In this document: piece by piece, positions 61,853-64,000 of the stretch
Layout: each line of letters begins with the position of its first letter
Position numbering within the stretch: the stretch's first letter is position 1
Assembly: GCA_016801885.1 (NCBI GenBank)
Contig: CM028901.1
Location: 13,527,095 to 13,591,094 of the forward strand
From: Toxotes chatareus
Taxonomy: Eukaryota; Chordata; Actinopteri; Toxotidae
DNA length: 64,000 bases
Direction of reading: 5' to 3'
Position numbers and translations under genes: made by a program
Notes under the pieces: generated by a model
Told to the model about the DNA's origin: nothing
Databases searched by the model: none
What the model saw: the letters and a program-made list of their open reading frames with translations, nothing else

Positions 61853-62209
61853 GACCTAGGCTAACCAATGCACTAATCGCCTGCCCCGGGCATAGGAGGA
61901 GCTTGGTGCTTAAGTAGGCTGCCAATCAGTCAGTCAGCTCCACATCCAGAAGCTCCTGCGGCCAGACACACGCATCACTCCGCACTCGAGGTGCCAAACT
62001 GCGGCTCTGACACAACTCCGGGTCGGTGGAGAGAAGCTTGACAGTTTCTTAAAAAAAAGGGGGGCTCTGGCGATTTAAACACCCCTTCATCCTCTTCTTC
62101 TTCTTCTTCTTTCTGGGGATTCCTACTTTCTCTTTTTTTTCCCCTGCCTCCTCTTGCTGTTGTGTGACTTTGACTTTGGGAGAGATTTTACAATACGCGT
62201 TCTCCGGAC
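61853..62209 (+). promoter_or_regulatory. irx promoter and 5' untranslated leader
   Basis: Two CCAAT boxes lie at 61865-61869 and 61922-61926. There is only a weak TATA-like CTTAAGTA near 61909, so initiation may be TATA-less. GC rises from here into exon 1. No ATG occurs between about 61930 and the start codon, so the leader has no upstream reading frame. The leader has a TTC/T-rich stretch at 62096-62143. The transcription start itself cannot be fixed from sequence. Confidence 0.6.
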
Positions 62210-62446
62210 ATGTCTTTCCCTCAGCTGGGGTATCCCCAGTTCCTCAGTGCCTCCCATGAGGTGTACGGGGGCGAGCGGCCCGCCTCTGCCCGGGATGGAG
62301 GCACCGAGGGCGGCGTGAGCTCGTCAGCTACCGCCGCCGCTGTCGGCTCTATGCTGGGGATGTACGGAAGCCCATGGGCGGCTCATAACTACAGTGCCTT
62401 TCTGCCGTACAGCGGAGCCACAGACCTCGCCCTCATATCCCAGATG
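62210..62446 (+). other. irx7: irx coding exon 1
   Basis: 79 codons, phase-0 end at CAG-ATG|GTGAGA. CpG-rich with an Ala/Ser stretch around residues 36-46. The intron frame meets a stop at 62477-62479, confirming the exon ends here. Confidence 0.93.
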
Positions 62447-64000
62447 GTGAGAGTTGATACTTGTTTCACTGAAGACTGAAGCAGCTCAGGTGTTAATGAC
62501 AGAGTCCTCACAGGCTGATCTTTTATTTATTGTTGAATAATATGCAATTTGGCTCAAAGTGATGGAGATATAACATATTCTGATCTTTCGTTCCCTGCTC
62601 TATTTATGGGTTTACAATCTTTAATGAATAATAATATTATTAAGTCCAATCCGTCCATTCTCAGCTTAACAATTTACTCAATATGCGTGGAGAGGTAATG
62701 CAAAATACTGAAGGATTATACAAAAGAGAAATCCTTCATCTGTACAAGAATAAGACTAAACTTTAAGTTTGAGATTTATTGTTTTCTGTAAATTGTAGAA
62801 ATCATGAAGTTAAAAAAAATCACTGCTAATTTAAACTTCATCTAGTATACAGCAGCATATAAGTTTTAGAAACAACAGCGTTTATTAATGAGATAAACAT
62901 AATTATTAATTATTAATGTAAAAAAAGGTTTAGAGTCTGTTTAGAAATTAATTTGTGCTCTTTATTTATCCGGTAAATTTGAGCAAAAATTGAAAATATG
63001 TAAATATATTTTTAAAAGACTGCCACTTATAAAAATAATTGTTATAGACTATTTTCCTATTTTAGGACATGTCTGATTCCTTGTTTTCCGATAAATACCC
63101 TATTTGGTGTTAAATTTACATGACATTAAAACTTTTTAAAACTTTCTTTCAGCATAAACAATAAATCAAATTTCATTTTTAACGCATACTCTGAATTTGC
63201 AGAGGAAATAATTTCAAGAAAAGTCGCTCAACAAGTTGCCACCTCTTTCTTCCATAACATTTCAGGGCTCCCAGTATGAGCTGAAGGAGAGTCCGGGGTC
63301 TCACCCAGCCTCTCTGCCTGTGCATGCTGCTCAAGGCTTCTACCCGTACGGCCAGTATCCGTATGGGGACCCGTCGAGGGCCAAGACGGCCACACGGGAG
63401 ACCACGAGCACCCTGAAGGCCTGGCTGCAGGAGCACCAGAAGAACCCGTACCCGACCAAAGGAGAGAAGATCATGCTCGCAATCATTACCCGGATGACAC
63501 TCACACAGGTGGGTAGTGTGTGATGTGTCAGTTGTAGCACCCTTTGATGGGCACCAGTCTCCACACATGAGGACAATAAATTACTACTTGCTCGTGTTTA
63601 AAGGTTGCGTCCAAACTTATCAGCTCCAACAAGACAAACTACTTGTTATTTTACTTGTTATACCAACCCTGTTGCCAGCTGTGTGTCTGATACTTTTAAG
63701 TCACACTTCCACCGCAAGAGTGAAAAGTCTCCAGACATTTCTTATCTCAGAGCTCTGTCAGCAATAATAATAACGAATTATGGAAATGGCGTTAAGAATA
63801 ATCAGTTTTTTTCATATCTAATAATTTCATATTCATAGTATAGTTTTCCGCCCTCCACCGTCAAACCAGTGCACCAAATTTATAATGTGTAAAAAAATAT
63901 ATATATATGTTTTCCTTTTCCAGGTGTCGACGTGGTTCGCGAACGCCCGCAGGCGCCTGAAGAAGGAAAACAAAGTGACCTGGGGCCGCAGCGCAGAGGA
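62210..64000 (+). CDS. irx7: Iroquois-class TALE homeodomain transcription factor, probably irx7 (partial, 3 exons)
   Basis: The product is a nuclear DNA-binding regulator of embryonic patterning. Coding sequence is join(62210-62446, 63266-63508, 63924-64000), all introns in phase 0, the 3' part beyond the window. Residues 1-79 start MSFPQLGYPQFLSAS and include NYSAFLPYSGATDLALISQM, as in Irx1/Irx3. Exon 2 opens GSQYELKESPG. The homeodomain spans about residues 114-176: PYP three-residue TALE loop at 140-142, WFAN with Asn51 at residue 167 and Arg53 at 169. Against the usual vertebrate Irx homeodomain it has Thr120, Thr125, Gln134, Gln137 and Arg155 (normally Asn, Ser, Asn, Arg, Lys). That divergence favours irx7 over irx1/irx3; family certain, paralogue moderate. 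The ATG has G at -3. The Iro box and C-terminus are not in view. Confidence 0.93.
62447..63265 (+). other. irx7: irx intron 1
   Basis: 819 bp, GTGAGA donor, ACATTTCAG acceptor. Strongly AT-rich; no repeat or motif cluster recognised. Confidence 0.9.
63266..63508 (+). other. irx7: irx coding exon 2 (most of homeodomain)
   Basis: 81 codons, residues 80-160. Encodes the GSQYELK motif, a Tyr/Pro/Gly-rich linker (FYPYGQYPYGDPS) and homeodomain positions 1-44, ending ...MTLTQ at the GTGGGT donor. Confidence 0.95.
63509..63923 (+). other. irx7: irx intron 2, inside the homeobox
   Basis: 415 bp, GTGGGT donor, TTTCCTTTTCCAG acceptor, with a short (AT)n before the acceptor. It splits the homeodomain between positions 44 (Gln) and 45 (Val), a recurrent intron site in homeobox genes. 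Confidence 0.92.
63924..64000 (+). other. irx7: irx coding exon 3, 5' part
   Basis: 25 codons and two bases in view, residues 161-185. Encodes recognition helix VSTWFANARRRLKKENK, then VTWGRSAE as in Irx1-type proteins. Runs off the window edge. Confidence 0.94.

Noticed and set aside
63179..63568. 129-codon minus-strand open frame over irx exon 2
   Set aside because: Antisense shadow of the homeobox exon.

Overview
This window reads as genomic DNA from a ray-finned fish, most likely a percomorph teleost. It is AT-rich and dense in (CA/GT)n, (GA/CT)n and A/T runs. It carries several interspersed repeats whose cores I recognise from teleost genomes, and its only clear gene is a split eukaryotic gene with GT-AG introns. 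I see no bacterial or viral gene, rRNA, tRNA or CRISPR array.

Layout. About the first 62 kb has no gene that can be supported. The last 1.8 kb (62210-64000, + strand) holds the 5' part of an Iroquois-class TALE homeobox gene: three coding exons, the third cut by the window edge. The N-terminus resembles Irx1/Irx3. The homeodomain has five substitutions against the usual vertebrate Irx sequence, which points to the fast-evolving teleost paralogue irx7; the family call is firm and the paralogue call is moderate. The start region has a CpG-rich first exon, two CCAAT boxes upstream and a clean 5' leader.

The upstream 62 kb looks like a regulatory landscape (gene desert), as expected beside Irx genes. 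Complex, repeat-free islands that resemble conserved non-coding elements lie at about 9.26-9.52, 33.29-33.56, 45.89-46.06, 46.43-46.79, 49.37-49.64, 57.14-57.44, 57.96-58.40, 59.70-59.94, 60.42-60.53 and 60.84-61.00 kb. They are denser toward the gene. Two contain DR1-type nuclear-receptor repeats. Between them lie simple repeats and old transposon remnants: a teleost LTR-like repeat (1.69-2.18 kb), a candidate 1,055-bp solo LTR (4.52-5.57 kb), a 126-bp foldback (4.32-4.45 kb) and at least six dispersed families, several with two or three copies here.

No new protein system is visible. The items most worth a check are three exon-like open segments with splice signals (27372-27629 minus, 29398-29513 plus, 61468-61555 plus), the nuclear-receptor cluster at 57.1-57.4 kb, a foldback of three AAGTGAAA motifs at 54.27 kb, a 38-bp perfect palindrome at 34.18 kb, and two short dispersed direct repeats of 50 and 27 bp.
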